From assembly GCA_013824385.1 (NCBI GenBank), contig PNNU01000109.1:1-9180 (forward strand): DNA of 9,180 nucleotides. The letters run 5' to 3'. The notes beneath the pieces were generated by a model. The model was not told the origin of the DNA, searched no databases, and saw only the letters and a program-made list of their open reading frames with translations. Shown here one piece after another: positions 1-6,793 of the stretch (positions are counted from its first letter, which is position 1; each line of letters opens with the position of its first letter). The DNA comes from Anaerolinea sp. (lineage in GTDB: Bacteria; Chloroflexota; Anaerolineae; Anaerolineales; Anaerolineaceae). The position numbers were made by a program, and so were the translations under genes.

Positions 1-55
1 TTTTAATTATTAAATTAGGGTTCAATCAATTGGAAACAAAGAATAAAAATCTCTT

Positions 56-77
56 GGGGCTGTTCACGAACCGCCCC
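56..77 (-). terminator. Palindrome at the end of the protease gene, possible terminator
   Basis: Read on the minus strand, GGGGC and GTT pair with AAC and GCCCC around a 4-base loop, with one G/A mismatch inside the stem. The hairpin runs into the TAG stop codon of the protease gene (77-79) and is followed by AAGAGATTTTTATT, a modest T tract about six bases from the stem. It could end transcription of the protease gene. The near-perfect GGGGCGGTTC...GAAC.GCCCC form also resembles a dispersed REP-type palindrome, so a repeat copy doubling as a terminator is possible. The 55 bases before it hold no gene that I can see. Confidence 0.45.
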
Positions 78-1321
78 TACTTTTCAATCGCGTTTTGCAG
101 GTCTTCAAAACTGTTCATCTTTCCGATCGTACGCAGAAAATCAGCCAGTGACGCGCTTTGCGCGCGCAGTTTGCGCACAGCCGGACCGACCGGATCTTCA
201 CCCGCGGCGCCGCCTGGTGAATCTGCATACGCGCCGTAGAAAGCAAAATAAGCCTGGTTGAGTTTGCGGATTTCGTAACCGTGATCCACAAAGACAATGC
301 GGCGTTCTTCCATATATTGCTCGGCTTCGACGGTCTTGCCGGCAGCCAGCAACTCATCCACGCGCACGCGGGTTGTGTGCATTTCTGCCCTAAAGTCAAA
401 GCTCTCATCAGGCCATTTTAGAGAAGCCAATTTCTGTCCGTCTTCAAGTTTGGATAAATACTCGGGGTAATAGCGCTGCAGCACCATTTGGCTGATTTCG
501 TTTCCTGAAATCGCGGCAGTGGTTTCGTTCATGGTACGCAGCTCAGGTGAGGTGTCGTAATTCAACCCCAGCGGTCGAATGGTCAGGTAGTTGTGCATCC
601 ATTCATGTGCAATCGTGTCCACAATCCACGGCAGATTGGATGAGCGCATGACCATAGTGGGATAGATGCCAATGCCGCCGACATCCACCACCAGAACAGA
701 TTCGCCGGTAGCGTTTTCTACCTGTTTCTCTAATTGAGTAATCTCTTCCAACGTGAGATCAGCCAACAACGAGATATCCACATCTTGTTGGATGCTGTCT
801 CGTGGAGAGGCGATTAGCGCCTTGGGTAGCGGAGTGGTGTGAAATAATAAAGGCGGAATTGCATCTCCAAGTCTGGCGACTCCTTGTTCCACGAGGATTT
901 CAGTCACCTGACCTTGCAGGATGGACTCTGCCAAAGGAGTAAGTGAAACCAGGCTGTTCTGAATTGCAGTTTGCTGCACCAGGTCAGCCCTGGCAGCAAT
1001 TTGAGGATCCTTGATGGCAGGGTCGGTATAGATCTGTTGGATTTTGCCCTGGATCGCCTCCAATTGATACGTCAAAGTGAGATAACGTATAACAAGTTGG
1101 TGCTGCTGCGAGGCAGTCAGCTCGCGCCAGGGATTCATTCCCGTTTGACCAATTTTCGTCAAAAATGCGTTGGCATCCCAGGATAGATAATCAAATTCCA
1201 CAGGTCTGGTATACAACCTGGCTTTCTCAGTTGGTGTAATATGCGAAGGTGTCGAAAGGGTAAATAACACTGCCAAAAAGCAGAATAAGATCAAATAACG
1301 GCCAATAGCCCTGGATTTCAT
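77..1321 (-). CDS. Membrane-anchored HExxH zinc metalloprotease-like protein
   Basis: The product is 414 residues. Residues 8-25 form one hydrophobic segment after a basic start (MKSR), which fits an uncleaved signal anchor or a signal peptide and puts the rest outside the membrane. The motif TIAHEWMHNYL (237-247) contains HExxH with H239, E240 and H243, the usual two zinc ligands and catalytic glutamate. A second acidic motif, MNETTAAISGNE (264-275), lies about 23 residues downstream, so E266 is a good candidate third ligand of the gluzincin type. The C-terminal KLNQAYFAFYGAYADSPGG (353-371) looks like a conserved substrate-cleft segment. The stretch from 28 to 205 is mostly helical and unrecognised. 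I do not know the substrate or the exact family. The chosen ATG has no ribosome binding site, but a TATAAT lies 7 bases upstream, so a leaderless mRNA is likely. It is divergent from the export operon, with no evident functional link. Confidence 0.8.
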   Translation of the reverse strand: MKSRAIGRYLILFCFLAVLFTLSTPSHITPTEKARLYTRPVEFDYLSWDANAFLTKIGQTGMNPWRELTASQQHQLVIRYLTLTYQLEAIQGKIQQIYTDPAIKDPQIAARADLVQQTAIQNSLVSLTPLAESILQGQVTEILVEQGVARLGDAIPPLLFHTTPLPKALIASPRDSIQQDVDISLLADLTLEEITQLEKQVENATGESVLVVDVGGIGIYPTMVMRSSNLPWIVDTIAHEWMHNYLTIRPLGLNYDTSPELRTMNETTAAISGNEISQMVLQRYYPEYLSKLEDGQKLASLKWPDESFDFRAEMHTTRVRVDELLAAGKTVEAEQYMEERRIVFVDHGYEIRKLNQAYFAFYGAYADSPGGAAGEDPVGPAVRKLRAQSASLADFLRTIGKMNSFEDLQNAIEK

Positions 1322-1328
1322 ATTTGAG

Positions 1329-1334
1329 ATTATA
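1329..1334 (-). promoter_or_regulatory. -10 box for a leaderless protease mRNA
   Basis: The minus strand reads TATAAT here, with seven bases between it and the ATG at 1321. A transcript starting the usual 6-7 bases after the box would begin at or next to the start codon. No good -35 is visible 15-19 bases upstream, and no GGAGG-like sequence lies before the ATG. The call rests on the consensus -10 and its spacing only. Confidence 0.45.
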
Positions 1335-1445
1335 CCGTGATCGTGATTATTTAATTATCTCAAACAACTTAATAGCGTTTTAAACGTATATTAGTGTTGT
1401 ATAAGATTTGCCTCAAAACCTCTAGACTTTAATAATACGCAGTAG

Positions 1446-1483
1446 TATAGTTCCACCTCGAACTATAATGTTCCTGATTATAG
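1446..1483. repeat. Two overlapping inverted repeats, operator-like
   Basis: TATAGTTC (1446-1453) pairs with GAACTATA (1460-1467) across six bases. CTATAAT (1463-1469) pairs with ATTATAG (1477-1483) across seven bases. The two share CTATA, so as RNA hairpins they exclude each other; as DNA they form three evenly placed half-sites. TATAAT lies inside the shared part on the plus strand (1464-1469) and again on the minus strand (1482-1477), though neither has a recognisable -35. A regulator-binding region for one or both divergent genes is the simplest reading, and it is an inference. Confidence 0.4.
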
Positions 1484-1681
1484 GGCCAAAGTTGTCGATA
1501 GCATTTTAAATAATAATTCAAGGGTTTTCAAATAAAAATGAGATTTCGAAAATAATCAACCCGATACACCAAGAAAGCATTCTATCCGTCGATATAAAAG
1601 CAGTAATTTTATTCCGCATCAAACTAGATACTAATTAATAGGCATCAAAAATAATAGAAACATAAAATCTCTAGGGAAGAA

Positions 1682-1695
1682 TCTGAATTTTCAGA
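1682..1695. repeat. Short palindrome before the adaptor gene
   Basis: TCTGAA and TTCAGA are perfect inverted arms separated by TT. The palindrome ends one base before the weak ribosome binding site GAGAAAG (1697-1703). It could be an operator for a dimeric repressor of the export operon or a small hairpin in the 5' leader. Six-base arms are short enough to occur by chance in AT-rich DNA. Confidence 0.3.
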
Positions 1696-1708
1696 CGAGA
1701 AAGATACT

Positions 1709-3127
1709 ATGAAAAAATCCACAAGATCCAAAATTATAACCTGGTCAATTATCGGTGTAGTCATATTAGGTATTGCGGCTGTGATTGTAGTCAATAATAT
1801 AAATACCCGCAAAGCTGCCGCTGCAACCATGCAGACTCAGGTTCTTGAAAAAGGCAATTTAACCGCCATTGTTGGTGCCACCGGCACCGTGCGCGCCAAC
1901 CAGACGGCCACTTTACTGTGGCAGACCAACGGACGAATTGAAGCCATTAATGCCGCTATCGGTGATAAAGTAAAAACCGATGAAGTATTGGCTTCTCTCG
2001 CACAATCATCCTTGTCTCAATCCATTATTCTAGCCCAGTCGGATCTGGTAACTGCCCAGCGCAACCTGGATGACCTTCTCAATTCTGACACCGCCCGCGC
2101 ACAGGCGCAATTGAACCTGGCAAATGCACAAGAAAACTACGACAAAGTGCGTTGGAATGCAGTTTATGCAGGTATCCCACGGGAAACAAGCCAAAACACA
2201 CTGGATTCTGCCAGTGCAGCTGTTGTCATTGCTCAAGACAGGGTTGATAGAGCTCAAAAAGAATACGACAAATACGGAGAATCTTCAGAGACCGATCTGT
2301 TAAAAGCCAATGCCCTCAGCAATCTTGCGGCTGCCAAAAAGGCTCTTGCAGAAGCCAAATTGAGTCTGAATTTTTATACCGACACTCCTGACACTAAAGA
2401 AGTATCCATTTCTTCAGGTGAGATTGCTGTTGCCAAAGCCAAATTGGATGACGCACAGCGTGAATGGGATCGCTTGAAAGAAGGCCCTGACCCCTCAGAT
2501 ATCGCCGCGGCCAAAGCCCGTGTGGCAGCCATTGAAGCAACTCTTAACATGGCAAAAATTTCATCGCCTTTTTCGGGTATCGTCACTGATGCCTCTGGAA
2601 TGATTGGCGACATGGTCAGCCCCAGTACTTACGTCTTCCGCGTGGATGATCTCTCGCAAATGTTCGTGGATGTTGAAATCCCGGAAGTGGACATCAACCG
2701 TGTTAAAGTGGGTCAGGATGTCACATTAACTTTCGACGCCATCAACGCCGCAGAATACCAGGGCCGTGTTTCAGAAGTAGCCCGTATCGGTGCCAATTCT
2801 GCAGGTGCAGTAAACTTTAAAGTCACCATCGAGGTGCTCAACCCGGATGAACAGGTCATGCCCGGCATGACAGCAGCCGTTAATATTGTCGTCAGCGATC
2901 TGAAAGATGTTTTGACAATTCCGAATCGTGCTGTTCGCCTGGTAGACGGCAAACGTGTTGTCTATCTCTTGAAAAATGGTGTGGCTGTGAAGGTCGAAAT
3001 CGAGATTGGCTCCTCCTCAGATACTTTGAGCGAGGTCACATCTGGCGATCTCAAACCCGGTGACGTATTAATCTTGAACCCTTCAGCTGACTTTACCAGC
3101 ATGATGAGCGGCGGACGTCCTTTCTAG
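1709..3127 (+). CDS. HlyD-family efflux adaptor (MacA/YknX-like)
   Basis: This 472-residue protein is the membrane-fusion adaptor of the ABC export system encoded by this operon. Residues 9-29 form an N-terminal membrane anchor. The first half of the lipoyl-like barrel-sandwich is at about 59-98 (GTVRANQTATLLW...GDKVKTDEVLASL). A long alanine- and glutamine-rich coiled-coil hairpin covers about 100-282. The second lipoyl half begins at ISSPFSGIVTDASG (284-297), the family's hallmark. A beta-barrel follows at about 313-398, and a membrane-proximal domain (VLTIPNRAV, 401-409) runs to near the end. It starts at an ATG behind GAGAAAG (1697-1703), a weak ribosome binding site. The ATPase gene starts 7 bases after its stop. 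In diderms MacA contacts TolC, while in Gram-positive YknXYZ it works without an outer-membrane channel. No TolC-like gene is seen here. The exported substrate is unknown. Confidence 0.9.
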   Translation: MKKSTRSKIITWSIIGVVILGIAAVIVVNNINTRKAAAATMQTQVLEKGNLTAIVGATGTVRANQTATLLWQTNGRIEAINAAIGDKVKTDEVLASLAQSSLSQSIILAQSDLVTAQRNLDDLLNSDTARAQAQLNLANAQENYDKVRWNAVYAGIPRETSQNTLDSASAAVVIAQDRVDRAQKEYDKYGESSETDLLKANALSNLAAAKKALAEAKLSLNFYTDTPDTKEVSISSGEIAVAKAKLDDAQREWDRLKEGPDPSDIAAAKARVAAIEATLNMAKISSPFSGIVTDASGMIGDMVSPSTYVFRVDDLSQMFVDVEIPEVDINRVKVGQDVTLTFDAINAAEYQGRVSEVARIGANSAGAVNFKVTIEVLNPDEQVMPGMTAAVNIVVSDLKDVLTIPNRAVRLVDGKRVVYLLKNGVAVKVEIEIGSSSDTLSEVTSGDLKPGDVLILNPSADFTSMMSGGRPF

Positions 3128-3134
3128 GATCAAA

Positions 3135-3818
3135 ATGACAGATAATGTGATCCAAGTTAATGAATTAAGAAAGATCTACAAGATCGGTGAGATCGAAGTC
3201 CACGCGTTGGATGGTGTTACCTTCAACATCGAACGCGGAGAGGTAATCTCAATCATGGGACCCTCCGGCTCAGGAAAATCGACTTTAATGAACCTACTCG
3301 GCTGCCTCGACCATCCCACAGATGGCAACTACAACCTGGACGGAGAAGAAGTCTCCGAACTGGATGACGATCAATTGGCTGGAATCCGCAATCGCAAGGT
3401 TGGGTTTGTATTTCAAAGTTTTAACCTGTTGCCACGAGCATCAGCCCTTGCTAATGTGGAATTGCCCATGCGTTACGCAGGGCAGGTGCCCGATCGAAAA
3501 AAACGCGCCACTGAAGCGCTTGAATCCGTGGGGCTGGCGGACCGTATCAGCCATCGCCCAACCGAACTTTCAGGCGGGCAGCAGCAGCGTGTGGCCATCG
3601 CCCGAGCACTTGTTAACAATCCATCGATTCTCATGGCAGACGAACCCACCGGCAACCTCGACAGCAAATCAGGCAAGGAGATCATGGAATTGCTCTTGAA
3701 CCTCAATCGAGACAAGGGCACCACTCTGCTGATCGTGACTCACGATCCAAGGATTGCTGAACAGACTCAACGCGTCATCCGCCTGGTGGATGGAAAGATC
3801 GATGAGGTGGCAGCATGA
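3135..3818 (+). CDS. ABC exporter ATPase (MacB/LolD/YknY type)
   Basis: This 227-residue nucleotide-binding subunit hydrolyses ATP on the cytoplasmic face to drive the FtsX-type permease encoded next. All core motifs are intact: Walker A GPSGSGKST (42-50), Q-loop glutamine Q94 in VFQSFNLLP, signature LSGGQQQR (145-152), Walker B ILMADE (165-170) with the D-loop at GNLD (173-176), and the switch histidine H203 in VTHD. The stretch FNLLPRASALANVELPM after the Q-loop is typical of the MacB/LolD subfamily that works with mechanotransmitting permeases. Its length is normal for a stand-alone ATPase, so here MacB's two halves are separate genes. The AGGA overlapping the previous stop codon (3126-3129) is the likely ribosome binding site, and the reading frame overlaps the permease gene by ATGA, which implies coupled translation. 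Confidence 0.95.
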   Translation: MTDNVIQVNELRKIYKIGEIEVHALDGVTFNIERGEVISIMGPSGSGKSTLMNLLGCLDHPTDGNYNLDGEEVSELDDDQLAGIRNRKVGFVFQSFNLLPRASALANVELPMRYAGQVPDRKKRATEALESVGLADRISHRPTELSGGQQQRVAIARALVNNPSILMADEPTGNLDSKSGKEIMELLLNLNRDKGTTLLIVTHDPRIAEQTQRVIRLVDGKIDEVAA

Positions 3819-5041
3819 ACCTCGGACAAGCCATTCTCGAAGCGTTTGAAAGCGTTAGTTCCAATAAATTGCGCTCAGCCCTGACCATTTTGGGTATCGT
3901 GATCGGCGTGGGCGCTGTGATCGCCATGCTGGCAGTGGGCAACGGTGCACAAGCCACCATAACTGGTTCAATCAGCGGCATTGGCAGCAACCTGCTCTTT
4001 GTGTTCAGAGGCAATCAAACCGAAGAAATCAGCCATATTGAACCACTGACACTTCAAGATTCTAACGCCCTGTTGGATCAATTCCAGGCGCCTTCCATCG
4101 ACAAAGTAGCGCCAATATTAAGTGACAACCTGCAAGTGACCTACAGTGGAGAAAAAACCAATCCGACCGTTTATGGAGTTACCTCAAGTTATAAAGATGT
4201 GCGCAATTACAGTATGTCTGAAGGGGAGTTCATCACCGATGAACAAAACCTCGGACGTGCATCCGTGGCACTGATCGGTGTGGATGTGGCTGACAAGTTG
4301 TTTGGCCGCCGCGACGGGCTGGTGGGTGAAACCATCCGCATCGAAGGACAGCCTTTCCGCATTATTGGCGTTCTCGTTTCCAAAGGCGGCGGCTCGTTTG
4401 GTTCGGAAGATAACGTGGTCATGGTGCCTTTTTCAACAGCACAGGCCAGGTTGATGCGCCGAAACCGCGATTCCGTGGATACCATCTTTGTAAGTGTTTT
4501 GAAACCAGAGCTAATGAAACAAGCCAGTGATGAAGTATCACAAATTCTGCGTGAACGGCACCGTACCAGCATCGGCGCGGATGACTTCACAGTCTTCTCT
4601 CAGGATGATTTTGTAGCCACAGCCAAAACCATCACCGGCGTGTTAACCATCTTCCTCGGCGGCATTGCGGGCATCTCTCTGCTGGTGGGCGGCATCGGCA
4701 TTATGAACATCATGCTGGTATCCGTCACTGAACGTACACGCGAGATTGGTTTGCGCAAAGCATTGGGTGCACGCAAGAAAGACATTCTGATCCAGTTCCT
4801 GACGGAATCTTCACTGCTCAGCCTGCTGGGCGGTATCATCGGCATCGGATTGGGCTGGTTGATTGCCTTTATCGTTGGCAAGATCGCTGTAGCCAGCGGC
4901 ACACCCTTCAACCCAGTGGTCGGCCTGGATGCCATTTTGTTGGCAACCATCTTTTCCACGGCGGTGGGTCTGTTCTTCGGCATCTACCCCGCCAACCGGG
5001 CAGCCAATCTTCAACCTGTGGAAGCGTTGAGATACGAATAG
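3815..5041 (+). CDS. ABC exporter permease, MacB/FtsX type
   Basis: This 408-residue membrane subunit has the standard MacB layout. TM1 at about 21-41 (SALTILGIVIGVGAVIAMLAV) is followed by a large extracytoplasmic MacB_PCD domain (about 42-270). Three C-terminal TM helices of the FtsX domain follow at roughly 275-302, 333-357 and 373-392. The cytoplasmic loop after TM2 holds the conserved TERTREIGLRKALGARKKDI (304-323), which contacts the ATPase, and the C-terminus ends with PANRAANLQPVEALRYE, typical of the family. The ATG overlaps the ATPase stop codon (ATGA), with GAGG at 3804-3807 as ribosome binding site. Such systems export peptides, lipids, siderophores or antimicrobials by a mechanotransmission mechanism, but the sequence does not show which. 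It is the last gene of the operon. Confidence 0.95.
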   Translation: MNLGQAILEAFESVSSNKLRSALTILGIVIGVGAVIAMLAVGNGAQATITGSISGIGSNLLFVFRGNQTEEISHIEPLTLQDSNALLDQFQAPSIDKVAPILSDNLQVTYSGEKTNPTVYGVTSSYKDVRNYSMSEGEFITDEQNLGRASVALIGVDVADKLFGRRDGLVGETIRIEGQPFRIIGVLVSKGGGSFGSEDNVVMVPFSTAQARLMRRNRDSVDTIFVSVLKPELMKQASDEVSQILRERHRTSIGADDFTVFSQDDFVATAKTITGVLTIFLGGIAGISLLVGGIGIMNIMLVSVTERTREIGLRKALGARKKDILIQFLTESSLLSLLGGIIGIGLGWLIAFIVGKIAVASGTPFNPVVGLDAILLATIFSTAVGLFFGIYPANRAANLQPVEALRYE

Positions 5042-5057
5042 TTGGTTGAATAATTTC

Positions 5058-5090
5058 AACCTTGACAAGGCTTTGAGCCTTGTCAAGGTT
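5058..5090. repeat. Perfect 15-bp inverted repeat after the export operon
   Basis: AACCTTGACAAGGCT (5058-5072) and AGCCTTGTCAAGGTT (5076-5090) are exact inverted copies with a 3-base loop (TTG). It begins 16 bases after the permease stop codon. No T tract follows directly, so it is not a classical terminator by itself, and a true one lies 11 bases further on. The stem would protect the 3' end of the operon mRNA. The sequence, itself built from shorter CCTTG/CAAGG palindromes, looks like a member of a dispersed intergenic repeat family. That last point is inference. Confidence 0.75.
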
Positions 5091-5101
5091 AGTCTAAATG
5101 C

Positions 5102-5134
5102 CCCCAAGCGGAATATCGTTTGGGGAGTTTTTTT
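5102..5134 (+). terminator. Intrinsic terminator of the export operon
   Basis: CCCCAAGCG (5102-5110) pairs with CGTTTGGGG (5117-5125) with one G-T wobble around the loop GAATAT, followed by AG and seven T residues (5128-5134). This is a standard Rho-independent terminator 60 bases after the permease stop. It insulates the abiE pair downstream from read-through. Confidence 0.85.
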
Positions 5135-5143
5135 AAGTTGCAC

Positions 5144-5172
5144 TTGAAATCTACTGTTATATGTAGGATAAT
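5144..5172 (+). promoter_or_regulatory. Promoter of the abiE toxin-antitoxin pair
   Basis: TTGAAA (5144-5149) and GATAAT (5167-5172) are separated by exactly 17 bases and match the vegetative -35/-10 consensus at four and five of six positions. The -10 box lies inside the left arm of the inverted repeat at 5161-5199, so a protein bound there would block RNA polymerase. Transcription would begin near 5179, leaving a leader of about 20 bases. Confidence 0.65.
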
Positions 5173-5199
5173 AGACAAAAGGTGTCTATTATCCTACAT
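5161..5199. promoter_or_regulatory. AbiEi operator: 17-bp-arm perfect inverted repeat
   Basis: ATGTAGGATAATAGACA (5161-5177) and TGTCTATTATCCTACAT (5183-5199) are exact inverted copies separated by AAAGG. The right arm ends inside the ATG start codon (5198-5200) of abiEi, and the left arm holds the -10 box. Characterised AbiEi antitoxins are winged-helix repressors that bind inverted repeats in their own promoter, so this is very likely the autoregulation site. A transcript starting upstream of 5161 would instead fold this into a long hairpin that hides the start codon. Confidence 0.75.
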
Positions 5200-5854
5200 G
5201 AATATTTCTTCTCTTACCTCTTTTGAGTCAATACCGTATTTCACCATTGAAGCCGTAAAACAACTTCTGGGCGATGAATACATTTCTGCCGGTTCTGTTC
5301 GAACAGCCCTCTATCGCTGGATGAAAACAGGTCATATCATACAACTTAAAAAAGGAGTATACATGACCCGGTTTTTTTATGAAATGCATAAAACCGATAT
5401 GGATTTCTCACTGGCAATCAGTTCGATCTTGATCCCGCAATCATACAATTCACTTGAATCCATTTTACAGCGGTACGGAATTCTCACAGAAATTACCTTT
5501 CCTATAACCTCGATTACTTTAAAACATACACGCGTAATAAACAATAAATTTGGAACTTTCAATTATCGCAACCTAAAAGAGAATCTCTATACAGGTTTTG
5601 AAATTTCACAATACTTGGGGATTCCGTTTGCCAAAGCAACACTATCCAAGGCGTTGTTCGATTACCTCTACCTACACACTATTAATGGCAAAGAAAGATA
5701 TTCAAATTACAATTTGGCCGAGGATTATCGTTTAAATCTGGAAGATTTCAATGAATCAGACCAATCAGAATTTGCTAAGTATGTTGAAACAAGCAAAAGC
5801 TTGAAGATGTCGCGGATACTATCTAACTTAAGGAAAACGATATGGCGACCCTAA
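5198..5854 (+). CDS. abiEi: AbiEi-type antitoxin and transcriptional repressor
   Basis: This 218-residue protein is the antitoxin half of a type IV (AbiE) toxin-antitoxin system. The N-terminal winged helix-turn-helix spans about residues 10-58 (FTIEAVKQLLG..., SVRTALYRWMKTGHIIQLKKGVY); the wing motif QLKKGVY is typical of the AbiEi group. The remaining 160 residues form the C-terminal domain needed in known members for antitoxin activity. The frame is open upstream to a TTG at 5120, but that codon lies in the preceding terminator. The ATG at 5198 gives the normal N-terminus and sits at the edge of the operator. The only nearby SD-like bases, AAAGG (5178-5182), are 15 bases from the ATG, too far to be ideal. 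In known systems it represses its own operon and counters the toxin without stable protein contact. Its stop overlaps the toxin gene by 13 bases. Confidence 0.85.
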   Translation: MNISSLTSFESIPYFTIEAVKQLLGDEYISAGSVRTALYRWMKTGHIIQLKKGVYMTRFFYEMHKTDMDFSLAISSILIPQSYNSLESILQRYGILTEITFPITSITLKHTRVINNKFGTFNYRNLKENLYTGFEISQYLGIPFAKATLSKALFDYLYLHTINGKERYSNYNLAEDYRLNLEDFNESDQSEFAKYVETSKSLKMSRILSNLRKTIWRP

Positions 5855-6678
5855 TCCAATCGATGCAGAATGTGCTGTCTCAAAAAGAGCCTTCTCTTAC
5901 AAATGAAACGAAAAGAGTAGTTCTAAAGGAATACCTGCAAGCCTTGACTCTGGATTTTCTGTATAACCACTCAGTCTATCGGAAGTTGAACTTTTATGGC
6001 GGAACATGCCTGCACATTTTTTTTGGGTTAAATCGTCTCTCTGAAGACGTTGATCTGGATAACACCAATGGTATAGATATTTCCAATCTTGAGAGCGACC
6101 TGCTGACTTATTATCGATCCAACATCGGATATGCGGATGTTACATCCAAAACCCAAGTTGGAGAATGGGGAATTATTCGGACAACATTGAAGTTCCCGAT
6201 CCTATCTGCGCTTGGCTTGACCTCACATGTTGCTGAACCCTTGCATCTTAAAGTGGAAGTAAGTCAACACAAACAGCTCTCTATCATTCGTAAGACACCG
6301 GTTTTGGTTTACGGCCGTAGTTTTGTGGCTGCCCATTTTTCGCTTGAAACAATGATGGCTGGAAAAATGCTGGCCTGTTTGGAACGCACCTTTGTAAAAG
6401 GCAGTACTGGAGCCGCGATCAAAGGTCGGGATTATTATGATCTGTTATGGTTCATGCAGAAAAAGATACATCCACTTGAAGAAAAGTTAGCCAGGGATGG
6501 TATCAAACCATATACCATCCCTTCTGCGTTTATAGAGCTGGCAGAAAAGGTAAAAAATATAAAGATCACCCATCTGGCTGAAGATTTATTGCCCTTGTTT
6601 GAACAAAGGACATTTATCGAAGCCTGGCTGGAAGAGTTTCAAGAAAATTTCAATGAGTACCAAAAATACTATTTATAA
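5842..6678 (+). CDS. abiEii: AbiEii-type nucleotidyltransferase toxin
   Basis: This 278-residue protein belongs to the AbiEii/MenT nucleotidyltransferase family, whose members stop growth, in studied cases by adding nucleotides to tRNA acceptor ends, and can abort phage infection. The catalytic motifs look complete: FYGGTCLHIFFGLNRLSEDVDLD (positions 51-73) carries the GGT (53-55) and acidic D69/D71/D73 cluster of motif I. LKVEVS (136-141) provides K137 and E139, METM-x-GK has K175, and KGRDYYDLLWF (194-204) has D197 and D200. The ATG follows AAGGA (5830-5834) with a 7-base spacer and overlaps the antitoxin's end, implying coupled expression with the antitoxin made first. Nothing suggests inactivation. 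The cellular target of this copy cannot be told from sequence. Bases 6679-6792 after it hold no gene and only weak T-rich hairpins (6700-6725 and 6774-6793). Confidence 0.9.
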   Translation: MATLIQSMQNVLSQKEPSLTNETKRVVLKEYLQALTLDFLYNHSVYRKLNFYGGTCLHIFFGLNRLSEDVDLDNTNGIDISNLESDLLTYYRSNIGYADVTSKTQVGEWGIIRTTLKFPILSALGLTSHVAEPLHLKVEVSQHKQLSIIRKTPVLVYGRSFVAAHFSLETMMAGKMLACLERTFVKGSTGAAIKGRDYYDLLWFMQKKIHPLEEKLARDGIKPYTIPSAFIELAEKVKNIKITHLAEDLLPLFEQRTFIEAWLEEFQENFNEYQKYYL

Positions 6679-6773
6679 GTCTTTTCCCTTACCAACTTTA
6701 ATATTTAGAAGTACTAAGAAATATTCAACTATTTTTTATTTTGAAATTTACCCCAATATTCAAATTTATCTAT

Positions 6774-6793
6774 ATGTTTTTTTAACATTTTTT
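6774..6793 (+). terminator. Weak possible terminator after abiEii
   Basis: ATGTT (6774-6778) and AACAT (6784-6788) can pair around five T residues, followed by a run of T to 6793. The 5-bp AT-rich stem is weak. It would sit in the short convergent gap between abiEii and the lipoprotein pseudogene. A second AT-rich hairpin (6700-6725, arms AATATTTAG and CTAAGAAATATT with a bulge) precedes another T-rich stretch and is an equally weak candidate. Confidence 0.3.

Larger units (their letters stand above)
1322..1708. other. AT-rich divergent intergenic region with inverted repeats
   Basis: This 387-base stretch separates the minus-strand protease gene from the plus-strand export operon and must hold the promoters of both. 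No convincing gene is present. It contains two overlapping inverted repeats at 1446-1483, a 6-bp-arm palindrome at 1682-1695 just before the adaptor gene's ribosome binding site, and a small CGTTT-T-AAACG palindrome near 1375. A TATAAA at 1593-1598 might be a -10 box for the operon, but no matching -35 is seen, so I do not call a promoter there. Confidence 0.5.

Noticed and set aside
30..239. Plus-strand open frame near the window start
   Set aside because: It begins at a non-ATG codon, is antisense to the end of the protease gene and has low-complexity content.
5120..5197. Upstream TTG start extending the antitoxin by 26 residues
   Set aside because: The TTG lies in the stem of the operon terminator and the extension is encoded across the promoter and operator. 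The ATG at 5198 gives the usual winged-helix N-terminus.
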